This document shows, piece by piece, positions 28,485-37,636 of a stretch of 38,542 nt of DNA (within the stretch, counting starts at the first letter, position 1; each line of letters begins with the position of its first letter). The stretch is from Halieaceae bacterium MED-G27 (GTDB lineage: Bacteria > Pseudomonadota > Gammaproteobacteria > Pseudomonadales > Halieaceae). The notes below the pieces were generated by a model that worked only from the letters and a program-made list of their open reading frames with translations, searched no databases and had not been told where the DNA came from. The stretch is from NCBI GenBank assembly GCA_002456975.1, contig NTKA01000015.1:1-38542 (forward strand), read 5' to 3'. A program made the position numbers and the translations under genes.

Positions 28485-30634
28485 GGATTCATTCGCTGGA
28501 CGACAGCAGGCGATCGCAGATTAATTGCGTCTGCGAGAATTCTTGCTGTTTCTATCGCGAGGGCATCAGGCTCATCATCACTGTCGCTGGAATCTTCATC
28601 GCTCTCTATTGTGTCTGCTGAGCTTTCCTGGAGCGCTGAACTGTCGGTGACGGTGTTTTCGGCCACCTCCTCAGTGTCTGAAGACTCCTCGTCCAGCAAT
28701 TCATCGAGAGAGGACAGCAAAGTTTGGCCTTTGGCTCCTCTCCGTGCATTTTCGATAGCTAGGTAGTAGGCTTCCTGCTGCTCCCGCTCGGCTCTTCGCT
28801 CGGCTTCATTGAGCGAGACGATTTCTTCGCTGCGGATATCCTCGGCCAGTACTTGTTGATCCAGAATGTACTGGAAATCGGGGTTGTCTATCGCCCGTTC
28901 GCTGTGGCGCTTGGCAAGCACAGGTAGGATCGAACTTACAGCGCCGTAATCTCTAAATCGAATTGGGGCGATTCGGTCCCAGTCGAGTGCATTGTCATAG
29001 GCGCTCTCGCCGATTTCATCGTGCTGAAGCAGGGAAGGGAAGCTGATGTCTGGCACCACGCCACGATGCTGGGTGCTATCGCCTGAGATTCTATAAAACT
29101 TGCTCTCAGTCACTTTCAGCTGGCCTTCAGGCAATTCTAGGAGTGTTTGGACGGTTCCTTTACCAAAGCTCCGGTCGCCCACGATCACCGCTCTTCCATA
29201 GTCTTGTAGCGCACCGGCAAAAATTTCAGACGCAGAAGCCGACAGCCTATTGATCATGACGGCTACAGGGCCATCGTAGTAGGGGCCGCGCCGACGTTTG
29301 CCATCGCGATAAACACGGCTGCTAGCGCTCCGGATCTGAACGGTAGGTCCGTATTCGATAAATAGGCCAGTTAACTCATTGGCCTCACGCAAGGAGCCGC
29401 CCCCATTGTTGCGAAGATCAATAACTAGACCGTCAATTTCTTCCTGATTTAACTCCTGGATAAGTCGTGCAACGTCGCGTGTCGTGGACTTGAATTCGGG
29501 ATCACCGCGCCGGTACGCATCAAAATCCAAATAAAACGCGGGTATATCGATAATGCCAATTTTGCGAGAATTACCCTGCACATCATTGATTTCTATGACC
29601 TTTTTCTGTGCCGCCTGCTCTTCAAGCTTGACTTCGTTACGTGTGATGCTCAGCAGTCGACGCTCATCGCTTCGACTAGCGCTAGGGATTACTTCGAGGC
29701 GAACAGTTGTGTCGCGCGGGCCTCTGATCATGTCGACAACGTCATCGAGACGCCACCCGATAACATCGGTAAGCGCGCCGCTATCTCCTTGGCCTACGCC
29801 AACAATGAGTTCAGACGGTTTAAGGTCAGATTGTTTGTCAGCAGGACCCGCGGGGACGATCCTTACGACTTTCACGTATTCGTCTTCATTCTGAAGTACG
29901 GCACCGATCCCTTCGAAGCTCAGGCTCATATCGATGTCGAAGTTTTCAGCTCGTCTAGGCGAGAAATAGCTGGTGTGTGGATCGAATTGTGTCGTCAAGG
30001 CATTAGCGTACACCGCAAAAACATCTTGTTCCTTATTTTGGCCGAGCCGCATCAATTGGTTTTGATAGCGCTTTACAAGGGTAGGGGCGATTTCGTCTGC
30101 GGCCTTGTCGGCGAGTTTCAAACTCAAGGCCTGGCTTTTGATACGTTTACGCCAACGCTCTGTCAACGCATCTTGATCGCTTGCCCAAGCTCTTTCGGTA
30201 GGGTCCGCTTCGGTGTATTCGTTTGCGGTGTAGTCGAAGCTATCAACGAGTTGAGGTAACTCATCGATGACCTTGTTTAGTCTCGCGTCGGCCTTCGTGG
30301 CGTAAGTGTTGTAAATCTCAAATGCTGGGTCTAGGTTCCCGTCCTTGCCAAGGTCATCCAGCGCTGTTTGCCATTGAGAAAACTCGTTCACTTCAGCGGC
30401 AGTGAGGAAGAGGCGAGAGGGGTCTAGCCGGTCAAGGTAGGTATCTAGATGTGCCTGCGACATACCATCGTCGTACCGTCGGTCAACGTAGTGGCTGTCC
30501 TCAAGCTCTTTGATCATGGCTTTGAGGGTGTTGCTTTGGGCTTTGGTCGGTTCGCTTTCCGCGATGGCATAAACAAAACCGCTAGCGATAACTGCAAGAG
30601 TGCCGAGCACGGCGCGCGAAAGACTAAGTCTCAT
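28481..30634 (-). CDS. prc: Carboxy-terminal processing protease (tail-specific protease, S41)
   Basis: A 717-residue periplasmic protease of the Prc/Tsp family that degrades proteins by their C-termini. A signal peptide is predicted (residues 1-26, ending VYAIAESEP). The PDZ domain lies about residues 240-330 ([17 protein letters not shown]). The catalytic serine is in [12 protein letters not shown] (about Ser468) and the lysine in [12 protein letters not shown], 25 residues later. The C-terminal region resembles the E. coli Prc helical domain up to about residue 630, then becomes a Ser/Asp/Glu-rich stretch (residues 640-695) ending in a short helix. The stop shares CTAG with serS. E. coli Prc is 682 residues. 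Confidence 0.94.
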   Translation of the reverse strand: MRLSLSRAVLGTLAVIASGFVYAIAESEPTKAQSNTLKAMIKELEDSHYVDRRYDDGMSQAHLDTYLDRLDPSRLFLTAAEVNEFSQWQTALDDLGKDGNLDPAFEIYNTYATKADARLNKVIDELPQLVDSFDYTANEYTEADPTERAWASDQDALTERWRKRIKSQALSLKLADKAADEIAPTLVKRYQNQLMRLGQNKEQDVFAVYANALTTQFDPHTSYFSPRRAENFDIDMSLSFEGIGAVLQNEDEYVKVVRIVPAGPADKQSDLKPSELIVGVGQGDSGALTDVIGWRLDDVVDMIRGPRDTTVRLEVIPSASRSDERRLLSITRNEVKLEEQAAQKKVIEINDVQGNSRKIGIIDIPAFYLDFDAYRRGDPEFKSTTRDVARLIQELNQEEIDGLVIDLRNNGGGSLREANELTGLFIEYGPTVQIRSASSRVYRDGKRRRGPYYDGPVAVMINRLSASASEIFAGALQDYGRAVIVGDRSFGKGTVQTLLELPEGQLKVTESKFYRISGDSTQHRGVVPDISFPSLLQHDEIGESAYDNALDWDRIAPIRFRDYGAVSSILPVLAKRHSERAIDNPDFQYILDQQVLAEDIRSEEIVSLNEAERRAEREQQEAYYLAIENARRGAKGQTLLSSLDELLDEESSDTEEVAENTVTDSSALQESSADTIESDEDSSDSDDEPDALAIETARILADAINLRSPAVVQRMNP

Positions 30635-30761
30635 ACATCAACATTCCAGTGTTGTGGGTGTCTGCTACAGCTTTATAGAGTAGCGCATCTCAACAGGGTT
30701 CCGTAGATGAATACGCAGACGAAAAACGAACAGACGCACCGATAACCGATCCTTTATTTAA

Positions 30762-30777
30762 CATAATATACATTATG
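30762..30777. promoter_or_regulatory. 16-bp near-perfect palindrome upstream of the metallo-hydrolase gene
   Basis: CATAATATACATTATG is an inverted repeat with perfect 6-bp arms (CATAAT and ATTATG) and 14 of 16 bases symmetric. It sits 110 bases before the TTG start at 30887, in the 252-bp gap between the divergent prc and metallo-hydrolase genes. The size and A/T content suit an operator of a small dimeric regulator, and genes of this hydrolase family are in other bacteria controlled by sulfide-sensing ArsR-type repressors (BigR/SqrR). No such regulator is encoded here, and the link is an inference. Confidence 0.38.
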
Positions 30778-30886
30778 CGCAGTTATGCATGTGGTGGTAG
30801 ATTAATGATATTATTGAGGTCGAGGATCCTCTGCCCTGTTGGGAGACTGATTTATCACCACGCCACGTAAATCTATAGCGAATGGT

Positions 30887-31774
30887 TTGAACATTGAGCC
30901 TTTTTTTCATGCTCAGTCGTCGACACTAACCTATGTCGTATATGCGGCCGACCAATCCGAATGTATTGTTATCGACCCAGTTCTCGACTTCGACATGAAC
31001 TCGGCAACTGTTCACACCGACTCTGCGGATCGGATAATTGATTTCATCGAGCAAAACGGTCTGGTATTGCACACAGTTCTAGAGACTCACGCGCATGCAG
31101 ACCACATGAGCGCTGCCATGTGGTTAAAGCAACGCTGTGACGCGAGTATCGGCATTGGCTCAGGCATCAAAGCGATTCAGCAACATTTTGCGCCTTTGTA
31201 TGGGATGGCGCCGGAATCAGCGGACGTTACCTCTTATTTTGATTTTCTTGTTGAAGATGGCGATGCACTGACGGTCGGCGCTTTATCGATTAAGTGCATG
31301 CACGTGCCTGGTCACACACCTGCCTGTATGGCCTATGCGATTGCTGATGCCATTTTTGTGGGTGACACCTTGTTTATGCCCGACTCTGGAACCGCTCGTT
31401 GCGATTTTCCTGGTGGTAGCGCGTCCGCACTATTCGAGTCAGTACAAAAACTACTCGCAATGCCTGCAGACACGCGACTCTTCGTTTGCCATGACTACCA
31501 ACCAAACGGTCGTGAACTAAGTTACGTTGCGACTATTGGTGAGCATCGTGAAGCTAATATTCACATCAATGATGGATCGACTCAGAAAGAATTCGTGAAC
31601 CTACGAACTACACGAGACAAAACGCTATCCATGCCGTCACTCATGCTGCCAGCGCTTCAGGTCAATATTCGTGCTGGGAAGCTTCCTCGAAATGACCGGT
31701 CTAATCAGCCAGCCTTGACTATCCCACTGAATATTTTCTCAGATAATCCCTATGCTATTGATCCAATTAATTGA
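30887..31774 (+). CDS. Metallo-beta-lactamase-fold hydrolase, Blh/ETHE1-like persulfide dioxygenase
   Basis: A 295-residue member of the metallo-beta-lactamase superfamily, closest in pattern to Blh and ETHE1-type glutathione persulfide dioxygenases, which oxidise persulfides to sulfite. Visible motifs are ETHAHADHMSAA (metal-binding His/Asp), VPGHTPACMAY, FVGDTLFMPDSGTARCDFPGG and LFVCHDYQPNGRE, then the family C-terminus LPALQVNIRAGKLP. The start is uncertain: TTG at 30887 suits homologues, but the only good ribosome site, GGGAG at 30841, lies too far upstream and is followed 8 bases later by an in-frame ATC (30854). No sulfide:quinone reductase gene is nearby. Glyoxalase II-type activity is a less likely alternative. 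Confidence 0.82.
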   Translation: MNIEPFFHAQSSTLTYVVYAADQSECIVIDPVLDFDMNSATVHTDSADRIIDFIEQNGLVLHTVLETHAHADHMSAAMWLKQRCDASIGIGSGIKAIQQHFAPLYGMAPESADVTSYFDFLVEDGDALTVGALSIKCMHVPGHTPACMAYAIADAIFVGDTLFMPDSGTARCDFPGGSASALFESVQKLLAMPADTRLFVCHDYQPNGRELSYVATIGEHREANIHINDGSTQKEFVNLRTTRDKTLSMPSLMLPALQVNIRAGKLPRNDRSNQPALTIPLNIFSDNPYAIDPIN

Positions 31775-31981
31775 TAAAATTCAATTGGTTAAGAGATTAT
31801 TGTTGTATGAAGTCGACATCTATTACGAGCGGATGCGAGCCTGTAGATGTGTACAGCAAGTGTTGAGCGCCTCCTCACCCGTCACCTGATGGCTTCATTA
31901 ATCTTGTCAGATCTGCCCGATTTTCAAACTCTTCGCCATTGAGTGTGCCAGTGCACCTCTCAGGAGCGAAAGCCGCATGTC
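31775..31981. other. 207-bp gap between convergent metallo-hydrolase and sohB genes
   Basis: This is the only long gap between convergent genes in the window. I find no supported gene. An A/T-rich imperfect hairpin (CCAATT at 31763 with AATTGG at 31883-offset position 31783-31788) spans the metallo-hydrolase stop, but it has no GC stem or clear T-run and is a poor terminator. The longest open frame from an ATG in the left part encodes only 19 residues. Confidence 0.5.
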
Positions 31982-33052
31982 TTAAGGCAACTTACTCTCG
32001 TTGAGCCGTTTCCAGAGGCGCGTCACCATTCGGTCCACCATGTTTTCGGCACCTACTCCCAGTTTTTCGGCTAACTTTTGCTTTTGGCGGTAACGGACCT
32101 CGACCAGATCAGATGATTCTGAGTTCGCTTGTAAGTAGCTATCAGATGTCATTACTTCGTCAATGAGTCCGTTGTCGATAGCTTGTTGACCGTACCATAT
32201 CTCCCCGGTTGCAATCTTACCGACATCAAGGTCTGGTCTATGCGCTGAGACAAATGACTTAAACAGTTCGTGAGTTTCTTCAAGCTCACTCTCGAACTTT
32301 CGGCGTCCTTTGTCGGTGTTTTCACCGAAGACCGTTACCGTTCGCTTGAACTCTCCCGCTGTGAATGTCTCGAAATCAATGTCGTTCTTCTTAAGCAGTC
32401 GATGAAAGTTGGGAAGTTGGGCGACCACACCGACCGAGCCGATGATGGCAAAGGGCGCAGCAAGGATTTTTGAGCCGACACAGGCCATCATGTAGCCACC
32501 ACTGGCAGCCACTTTATCGACCGCGACGACCAATTCGATGCCGGCGTCTTTAATCCGCTGTAGTTGACTCGCGGCTAGGCCATAGCCATGGACAACACCG
32601 CCAGGGCTTTCAAGCCGAATAAGGACCTTGTCATTGGATGTTGCCTCGGGTAGCAGAGCTGATATCTCCTCGCGTAAAGCATCGGCTTGTGATGCGTTGA
32701 CATCCCCTTCAAAGGTGAGCACGAAAATCCTAGGTTTGTTATCAGCATCGGCCCCCTCCTCGCCCTTCGCGAGTGCCTTGGCCTTCTTTTTCGCAGTCTT
32801 CTGATCAGCCTTCGCTGCTTGTTTCTCGCGTTTAGCGCGTGCTTTAGCGGCGTGCTCGTCCTCGGTAATCTCTCGGATCGCGCTGACGTACGCGTCGTAA
32901 CGCTCGTTGATAGAGCGAACCTCTATGTATCCCTCTTCCTGCCCTCGTCTACCCTTATTGGCAGCGGCTAGAAGTAACAGGCTCACGACGATAACAGCGG
33001 CGACAACCACTAGTTGGGCCGTAAAAAGACCCAACTCATAAATAAATTCCAA
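31982..33052 (-). CDS. sohB: Inner-membrane serine peptidase SohB (S49)
   Basis: A 356-residue S49-family peptidase related to signal peptide peptidase SppA. One membrane helix lies at residues 10-30 (LFTAQLVVVAAVIVVSLLLL). A charged Ala/Lys-rich helix (about residues 65-105) links it to the protease domain. The catalytic serine is in KVAASGGYMMA and the lysine in TAGEFKRTVTVFGEN. The N-terminal IYELGLF and C-terminal LAEKLGVG are typical of SohB. The start is TTG at 33052, with GGGGA about 8 bases upstream inside the end of nudC, and the gap to nudC is 4 bases. Its natural substrate is not known. Confidence 0.94.
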   Translation of the reverse strand: MEFIYELGLFTAQLVVVAAVIVVSLLLLAAANKGRRGQEEGYIEVRSINERYDAYVSAIREITEDEHAAKARAKREKQAAKADQKTAKKKAKALAKGEEGADADNKPRIFVLTFEGDVNASQADALREEISALLPEATSNDKVLIRLESPGGVVHGYGLAASQLQRIKDAGIELVVAVDKVAASGGYMMACVGSKILAAPFAIIGSVGVVAQLPNFHRLLKKNDIDFETFTAGEFKRTVTVFGENTDKGRRKFESELEETHELFKSFVSAHRPDLDVGKIATGEIWYGQQAIDNGLIDEVMTSDSYLQANSESSDLVEVRYRQKQKLAEKLGVGAENMVDRMVTRLWKRLNESKLP

Positions 33053-33056
33053 CTGA

Positions 33057-33872
33057 CTAGTCCCCAGTTTGTTTTTTTACAAACGAATTGATGAGTTGCC
33101 CGGCGATACTAAAGGGTGGTGGTATCGGGGGCAATCGGTCGGGAGTACACCACAGCGCCTCATCGATTTCCTCCGGATCGACATTGATCTCTCCCGCACT
33201 CCATTCTGCCGTGTAGCCCAGCATAAGTTGCCCGGGAAATGGCCAGGGTTGAGACCCAAAGTAGTTGATGTTGCCAACTTCGAGACCGACCTCCTCCATG
33301 ACTTCGCGAGCTACCGCTTGTTCACAGGTTTCTCCCGGTTCGACAAAACCCGCAAGAGCGCTGTAGAACCGTCGGTTTCCGCCTGCGGCAGCGGCTAATA
33401 GGCACTCTCCCCCGCGGGTCACCAATACGATAATGCAGGGTGACAAGCGAGGATAAACGCTCAAGTTGCAGGTTTCACACTGTCGGCATTGTCCTTTATC
33501 AGCCAATTGCGTTGTGGACCCACAGCGACCGCAATGTCGATGGTCGCGATCCCAATTCAGCAGTTGATAGGCGCGACCGATCGCATCAAACAGCGATTCG
33601 TCGATGCGTCCGATCAAACCAAAAAGGTTGCTGCCCACATATCGCATCATGTCTAATTCAGCTTCATCAATAACAGCTGCATACACCGCATCATCGCCTA
33701 GATAACCCACGGGAATTAGTGCTTCTCGAACAGAGAAATTAGCAGCGACTTCTTCGTATGGGATCGGAGCACCGGGGCTCCCGAGCAGTGAGCCCACTAA
33801 TTCTCGGCCGCGAAACACCCACACCAAATCACTGGGCGCGGCCGCTCTGGTTGGCCTATCGAATGTCAACAT
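33057..33872 (-). CDS. nudC: NAD+ diphosphatase / RNA deNADding enzyme NudC
   Basis: A NUDIX hydrolase that splits NAD(H) and removes NAD caps from RNA; 271 residues from the chosen start. The four-cysteine zinc ribbon is seen as CGRCGS and CRQCETC, followed by YPRLSPCIIVLV. The NUDIX box is GFVEPGETCEQAVAREVMEEVGLE (read in two parts) and the NudC signature is SQPWPFPGQLMLGY, with glycine where many have another small residue. The frame extends to an ATG at 33893, but the ATG at 33872 has GGGAG seven bases upstream whereas the longer one has none, so the shorter start is preferred. It is followed by sohB after 4 bases. Confidence 0.95.
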   Translation of the reverse strand: MLTFDRPTRAAAPSDLVWVFRGRELVGSLLGSPGAPIPYEEVAANFSVREALIPVGYLGDDAVYAAVIDEAELDMMRYVGSNLFGLIGRIDESLFDAIGRAYQLLNWDRDHRHCGRCGSTTQLADKGQCRQCETCNLSVYPRLSPCIIVLVTRGGECLLAAAAGGNRRFYSALAGFVEPGETCEQAVAREVMEEVGLEVGNINYFGSQPWPFPGQLMLGYTAEWSAGEINVDPEEIDEALWCTPDRLPPIPPPFSIAGQLINSFVKKQTGD

Positions 33873-33946
33873 CTTTGATCTCCCGTCGGGCATTGCATAC
33901 TAGCTGGCCGAGCTTTCTTTTCACAGGTGCATTGAAACCGCTTCAC

Positions 33947-33974
33947 AACTATGACGAGTTTTCGAAACTATGAC
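33947..33974. repeat. Tandem 9-bp direct repeat in the nudC-nhaB divergent region
   Basis: AACTATGAC occurs at 33947-33955 and again at 33966-33974, so the copies are 19 bases apart, close to two helical turns. They lie between the divergent nudC and nhaB genes, about 130 bases before the nhaB ATG. This spacing would suit a protein binding as two head-to-tail units. Two copies only; chance is not excluded. Confidence 0.35.
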
Positions 33975-34103
33975 CGCGTCGCTGGAATTGTTAGCGCATA
34001 ATCGTTTACTCTCGATTCCGCTCTGAGCGTCCATATATTCGACGCACGCGTATGCATGGTCGGTGCGGTCGCACTCGCCAAAGACAATAAAGGATGTATC
34101 AAC

Positions 34104-35609
34104 ATGAATCAGACGGCAGTCAATCCCTACTGGCATAACTTTCTCGGCTCTTCACCTGACTGGTACAAGAAAACGATTATTGCGTTTTTGATTATCAACC
34201 CAATTTTGCTCTATACGGTGGGACCGTTTATCACTGGCTGGGTTCTAATCGCGCAGTTTATTTTCACGCTTGCTCTGGCATTGCAGTGTTATCCGTTGCA
34301 ACCGGGTGGCTTGCTGGCGATTGAGGCGGTTGCCATTGGTATGGCTGATCCATATACGGTGTTCCACGAAGCGGAAGCCAATTTTGAGGTGATTCTGCTA
34401 CTCATGTTCATGGTAGCTGGTATCTATTTCATGAAGGAGTTGCTGCTTTATATCTTCACCAAGTTGCTGCTGCGCGTTCGCTCCAAAAAGTTATTGTCGC
34501 TTCTGTTTTCCATGGTTGCGGCGGTCCTCTCAGCTTTTCTGGACGCGTTGACCGTTACGGCAGTGCTGATCAGCGTTGGTGTTGGCTTCTTTACGGTCTA
34601 TCACAAGGTCGCATCAGGCACCGCGTTTGACGATGCTCACCATGACCACACCACAGACGACGCGGTGAAAGCGGAAAACGAGGCCGATCTCGAGGGCTTC
34701 AGAGCATTTCTGAGAAGCCTGCTAATGCACGGCGCTGTCGGAACAGCGCTGGGCGGTGTCTGCACCTTGGTTGGCGAACCTCAAAACCTCCTGATTGCTA
34801 CAGTTGCAGGCTGGGATTTCCAGGAGTTTTTCATGTTCATGGCGCCGATTACCATGCCCGTCGCGGTCGCTGGATTCGCGACCTGTCTCTTACTCGAGCA
34901 GACGGGGTGGTTTGGTTATGGCGCACAGTTGCCACCCAAAGTTAGGACCGTTCTAGAAGAGTTCCAAGCACAGGAAAACGCAAAGGCCACGCCGGAATCT
35001 AACGCGCGCCTGGTAATTCAGGCCCTAGTGGCTGCTGTCCTAGTAGTTGGACTCGCCCTCCATTTGGCAGCCGTGGGTTTGATCGGTTTGATGGTCATCG
35101 TCTTGCTGACTGCCTTCAACGGTATCGTCGAAGAGCACAAGCTCGGACACGCTTTTGAGGAGGCGCTGCCCTTCACCGCCCTGCTCGTAGTATTCTTCGC
35201 AATTGTTGCTGTTATTCATGAGCAGCATCTGTTTACACCTGTGATTGACGCGGTGTTAGCGATGGAGAGTAGCGTTAGACCGGCCATGTTCTTTTTGGCT
35301 AATGGCGTATTGTCGATGATCTCCGACAACGTATTTGTCGCGACTGTCTACATCTCAGAGGTGAAGCAGGCGTTAGATAATGGCGTTATTACTCGAGCCG
35401 AGTTCGACCAACTCGCAATTGCAATTAACACGGGAACCAATCTGCCCTCGGTGGCGACACCGAACGGTCAGGCTGCATTTTTATTCCTGCTGACCTCGGC
35501 ATTAGCACCGCTCATTCGACTTTCGTACGGTCGAATGGTGATTATGGCGGTGCCTTACACGATTGTTCTTACTGCGGTGGGCCTTACGGCGGTCATCTAC
35601 ACGCTTTGA
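34104..35609 (+). CDS. nhaB: Na+/H+ antiporter NhaB
   Basis: A 501-residue inner-membrane sodium/proton antiporter, highly similar in pattern to E. coli Nha[13 protein letters not shown] at the N-terminus, [65 protein letters not shown], and [20 protein letters not shown] near the end. About eleven to twelve membrane helices are expected. The C-terminus stops some 12 residues earlier than in E. coli. An upstream in-frame ATG at 34056 would add 16 unlikely residues; the ATG at 34104 has AAAGGA nine bases upstream. Sodium-driven transport suits a marine organism and the symporter at the left edge. Confidence 0.97.
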   Translation: MNQTAVNPYWHNFLGSSPDWYKKTIIAFLIINPILLYTVGPFITGWVLIAQFIFTLALALQCYPLQPGGLLAIEAVAIGMADPYTVFHEAEANFEVILLLMFMVAGIYFMKELLLYIFTKLLLRVRSKKLLSLLFSMVAAVLSAFLDALTVTAVLISVGVGFFTVYHKVASGTAFDDAHHDHTTDDAVKAENEADLEGFRAFLRSLLMHGAVGTALGGVCTLVGEPQNLLIATVAGWDFQEFFMFMAPITMPVAVAGFATCLLLEQTGWFGYGAQLPPKVRTVLEEFQAQENAKATPESNARLVIQALVAAVLVVGLALHLAAVGLIGLMVIVLLTAFNGIVEEHKLGHAFEEALPFTALLVVFFAIVAVIHEQHLFTPVIDAVLAMESSVRPAMFFLANGVLSMISDNVFVATVYISEVKQALDNGVITRAEFDQLAIAINTGTNLPSVATPNGQAAFLFLLTSALAPLIRLSYGRMVIMAVPYTIVLTAVGLTAVIYTL

Positions 35610-35624
35610 GGCGATCGGTGGCGT

Positions 35625-36338
35625 CTAACGGCGCCACACCACTCCGGCTTCAGCGCCGCCCTCGAGGGCGCTGAGGCGGTCCTCGTGACGTTCTAGTTCG
35701 TCGGTAGTGGGCGGTACTACCTTTAGGCGCTTTCTTTCACTTGAGAGACGTCTGATTTGACCCAAGCCCGAGGAAGATGTGTTTGACGTCTCTGTTTCCG
35801 GTGACAGACCAAGAGATGTTTGCCCACCAGTCATCAGCAGATAGACATCGGCAAGGATTTCGGCGTCGAGTAAGGCGCCGTGCAGCGTTCGATTGCTATT
35901 GTCTACCTCATAGCGCTGGCACAGCGCATCGAGGCTATTTCGCTGCCCTGGATGCTTGTTCCTGGCGAGCTGGAGCGAGTCGGTGACTTGACAAATTTCC
36001 AGCACAGACTGGTGCGCCGGATTCCACAGTTTTAACTCGGCATCGATGAAGCCGATGTCGAACGGCGCGTTATGAATCACGAGTTCAGCGCCGCGGATAA
36101 ATTCAAGAAAATCATCTGCAACTCGAGCGAATACAGGCTTGTCAGCCAGGAACTCCTCGCTAATACCGTGCACCTCTAAGGCGCCTTGGTCGATGGCGCG
36201 TTCAGGTTTGACGTACTGGTGGTAATGGTTACCCGTGAGCTTACGATCAAGGATTTCGACACAGCCAATTTCAATGATCCGGTGACCTTGAGTCACTTCG
36301 AGGCCTGTTGTTTCGGTATCGAGCACTATTTGGCGCAT
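35625..36338 (-). CDS. dnaQ: DNA polymerase III epsilon subunit (3'-5' proofreading exonuclease)
   Basis: A 237-residue DEDDh exonuclease that proofreads in the replicative polymerase core. Exo I is QIVLDTETTGLE, Exo II is LVIHNAPFDIGFID and Exo III is LHGALLDAEILADVYL with the catalytic histidine and aspartate. Residues beyond about 185 form the polar C-terminal tail that binds the alpha subunit. Its ATG shares one base with the rnhA stop (TAATG), a classical coupling, and the rnhA-dnaQ pair is widely conserved, though in E. coli the two are divergent. Its stop is 15 bases from the convergent nhaB stop. Confidence 0.96.
   Translation of the reverse strand: MRQIVLDTETTGLEVTQGHRIIEIGCVEILDRKLTGNHYHQYVKPERAIDQGALEVHGISEEFLADKPVFARVADDFLEFIRGAELVIHNAPFDIGFIDAELKLWNPAHQSVLEICQVTDSLQLARNKHPGQRNSLDALCQRYEVDNSNRTLHGALLDAEILADVYLLMTGGQTSLGLSPETETSNTSSSGLGQIRRLSSERKRLKVVPPTTDELERHEDRLSALEGGAEAGVVWRR
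35647..35677. other. Strong GC hairpin in the 3' end of dnaQ, just past nhaB
   Basis: An 11-bp stem (35647-35657 with 35667-35677, one G-T pair on the plus strand) closes a 9-base loop; the same DNA also contains the perfect 12-bp palindrome GCCCTCGAGGGC at 35658-35669. It lies 38 bases after the nhaB stop and inside the last codons of dnaQ. No T-run follows on either strand, so it is not a classical terminator, but it could stop or stabilise the ends of either transcript. Confidence 0.4.
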
Positions 36339-36778
36339 TATTGTTCTTTCAGGGCGTCGATGCCGGCGTTGGCGAGTTGGTCAGCGCGCTCATTTTCTGG
36401 ATGACCTGCGTGACCCTTGACCCATTGCCAGTCAACGGAATGTCGCTGACACTCTTGATCTAGGGCAATCCATAAATCTTGATTTTTGACCGGCTTCTTG
36501 GCGGCGGTTTTCCAACCATTGGCTTTCCACTTGGTCACCCATTGAGTAATACCATCTCGCACATACGTCGAATCCGTGGTCAGTGTAACCTGACAAGTCT
36601 CGCTGAGAGCCTTCAGCGCTTCAATCGCTGCGCTGAGTTCCATACGATTATTGGTAGTGTCGGTAGCCCCGCCGCTCAGCTCTTTTTCGTGTCCGCCGAA
36701 CCGAAGCAACACGCCCCACCCGCCTGGTCCGGGATTGCCACGACAGGCTCCATCGGTGAAGGCCTCAACTTTCTTCAT
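36338..36778 (-). CDS. rnhA: Ribonuclease HI
   Basis: A 146-residue endonuclease that cuts RNA in RNA-DNA hybrids. The metal-binding residues are in [16 protein letters not shown], the glutamate in [12 protein letters not shown], and the aspartate in [13 protein letters not shown]; the basic handle is [21 protein letters not shown], and the late aspartate is in [13 protein letters not shown]. Size and layout match E. coli RNase HI (155). The gene begins inside the preceding methyltransferase gene (14-base overlap) and ends within the dnaQ start codon. Confidence 0.97.
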   Translation of the reverse strand: MKKVEAFTDGACRGNPGPGGWGVLLRFGGHEKELSGGATDTTNNRMELSAAIEALKALSETCQVTLTTDSTYVRDGITQWVTKWKANGWKTAAKKPVKNQDLWIALDQECQRHSVDWQWVKGHAGHPENERADQLANAGIDALKEQ

Positions 36779-37607
36779 TCAGCGAGTTTGTGCCTTGATT
36801 TCGGTGAGGTTCGGCGCCGACGGCGGGACGCGAAACAGGCAGTGGTACAAGTCGAGCTCTCCGCTGACGACGCTGCACTGATGAGACACCTGCAGTGACC
36901 TGCTTCTTGGCATGAAGCACAAATGCGCCACCCAATGGCACTCTGTGGTCGATTAGCCAATCATCAATCGCTGCCATCCAGTCAAAAAGCCTTCCCTTTC
37001 CAAAAGGTCGGAGCACAAGCTTATGCTCGGGTTTATCGCATTTAAAATTAAGTAAGGTCAACCAGTCAATCAACCTTGGGAGGCGCTCTAATTTAAGGTC
37101 GCGCCAGCGCCTCGGCGACACAAAGCGTCGCAAATACCAAGCGAGCCCGAATGCGGTTTCTGGGTTGAAGCCAGCGATAAGTAGGTTGCCATTGGGTACG
37201 AGAATCCGCTGAATCTCACGCAGTACCTGGCGCGGGTCTCCTGCGACTTCTAGTCCATGGAATACCACGACAGTATCTACCGACTCCGTCTCAAAGGGCA
37301 GCCATTCATCTTCGCAGATCACCACTGGACCGGTGGATCCGTTTGATGGCATTGGTGACGCCACAATACTTGCCTGCGACCGTGCCAACGACTCCAGCGG
37401 CAAATTAGGCATGACGCCCAAAAATACGGTGTGGTAGCCGAATAAACGCTCAAGTTGCAAATCCAGCTCGTCCATCAGTTGCTGGCGTAGACGAGCGCCC
37501 ACCGCTGAATCGGCATACCAGCCAGCGAGATTGTGCCGTACAGACGAGGATAACTTTGCGACGCTAGGATTTCCCATGCCCAAAGGGTATCTTTTCCCGG
37601 TGTACAT
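36765..37607 (-). CDS. Class I SAM-dependent methyltransferase-like protein (YafS-type context)
   Basis: A protein of 280 residues (or 270 from an ATG at 37577) with the late motifs of class I methyltransferases: [39 protein letters not shown], and a final VLHAKKQ strand. It lies between gloB and rnhA, as does yafS in E. coli. The glycine-rich SAM-binding motif I is not recognisable: after [10 protein letters not shown] there is no GxGxG, so binding or activity could differ. The C-terminal 45 residues are basic and low in order ([13 protein letters not shown]). Its substrate is unknown. The last 14 bases overlap rnhA. It is divergent from gloB. Confidence 0.75.
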   Translation of the reverse strand: MYTGKRYPLGMGNPSVAKLSSSVRHNLAGWYADSAVGARLRQQLMDELDLQLERLFGYHTVFLGVMPNLPLESLARSQASIVASPMPSNGSTGPVVICEDEWLPFETESVDTVVVFHGLEVAGDPRQVLREIQRILVPNGNLLIAGFNPETAFGLAWYLRRFVSPRRWRDLKLERLPRLIDWLTLLNFKCDKPEHKLVLRPFGKGRLFDWMAAIDDWLIDHRVPLGGAFVLHAKKQVTAGVSSVQRRQRRARLVPLPVSRPAVGAEPHRNQGTNSLNEES

Positions 37608-37636
37608 TCAAAGGTTTATGCGAGGTTCATTTCCCA

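Noticed and set aside
29789-30259. 156-codon plus-strand open frame inside prc
   Set aside because: It is fully antisense to the prc coding region, which has intact PDZ and catalytic motifs; no independent support.
31763-31788. CCAATT...AATTGG hairpin at the end of the metallo-hydrolase gene as a terminator
   Set aside because: The stem is short, A/T only apart from two GC pairs, overlaps the stop codon and lacks a following T-run.
33994-34002. GCGCATAAT before nhaB as a second copy of the arm of the palindrome at 30762
   Set aside because: Only the 9-base arm matches in reverse orientation, without the symmetric half, so a shared operator is not supported.
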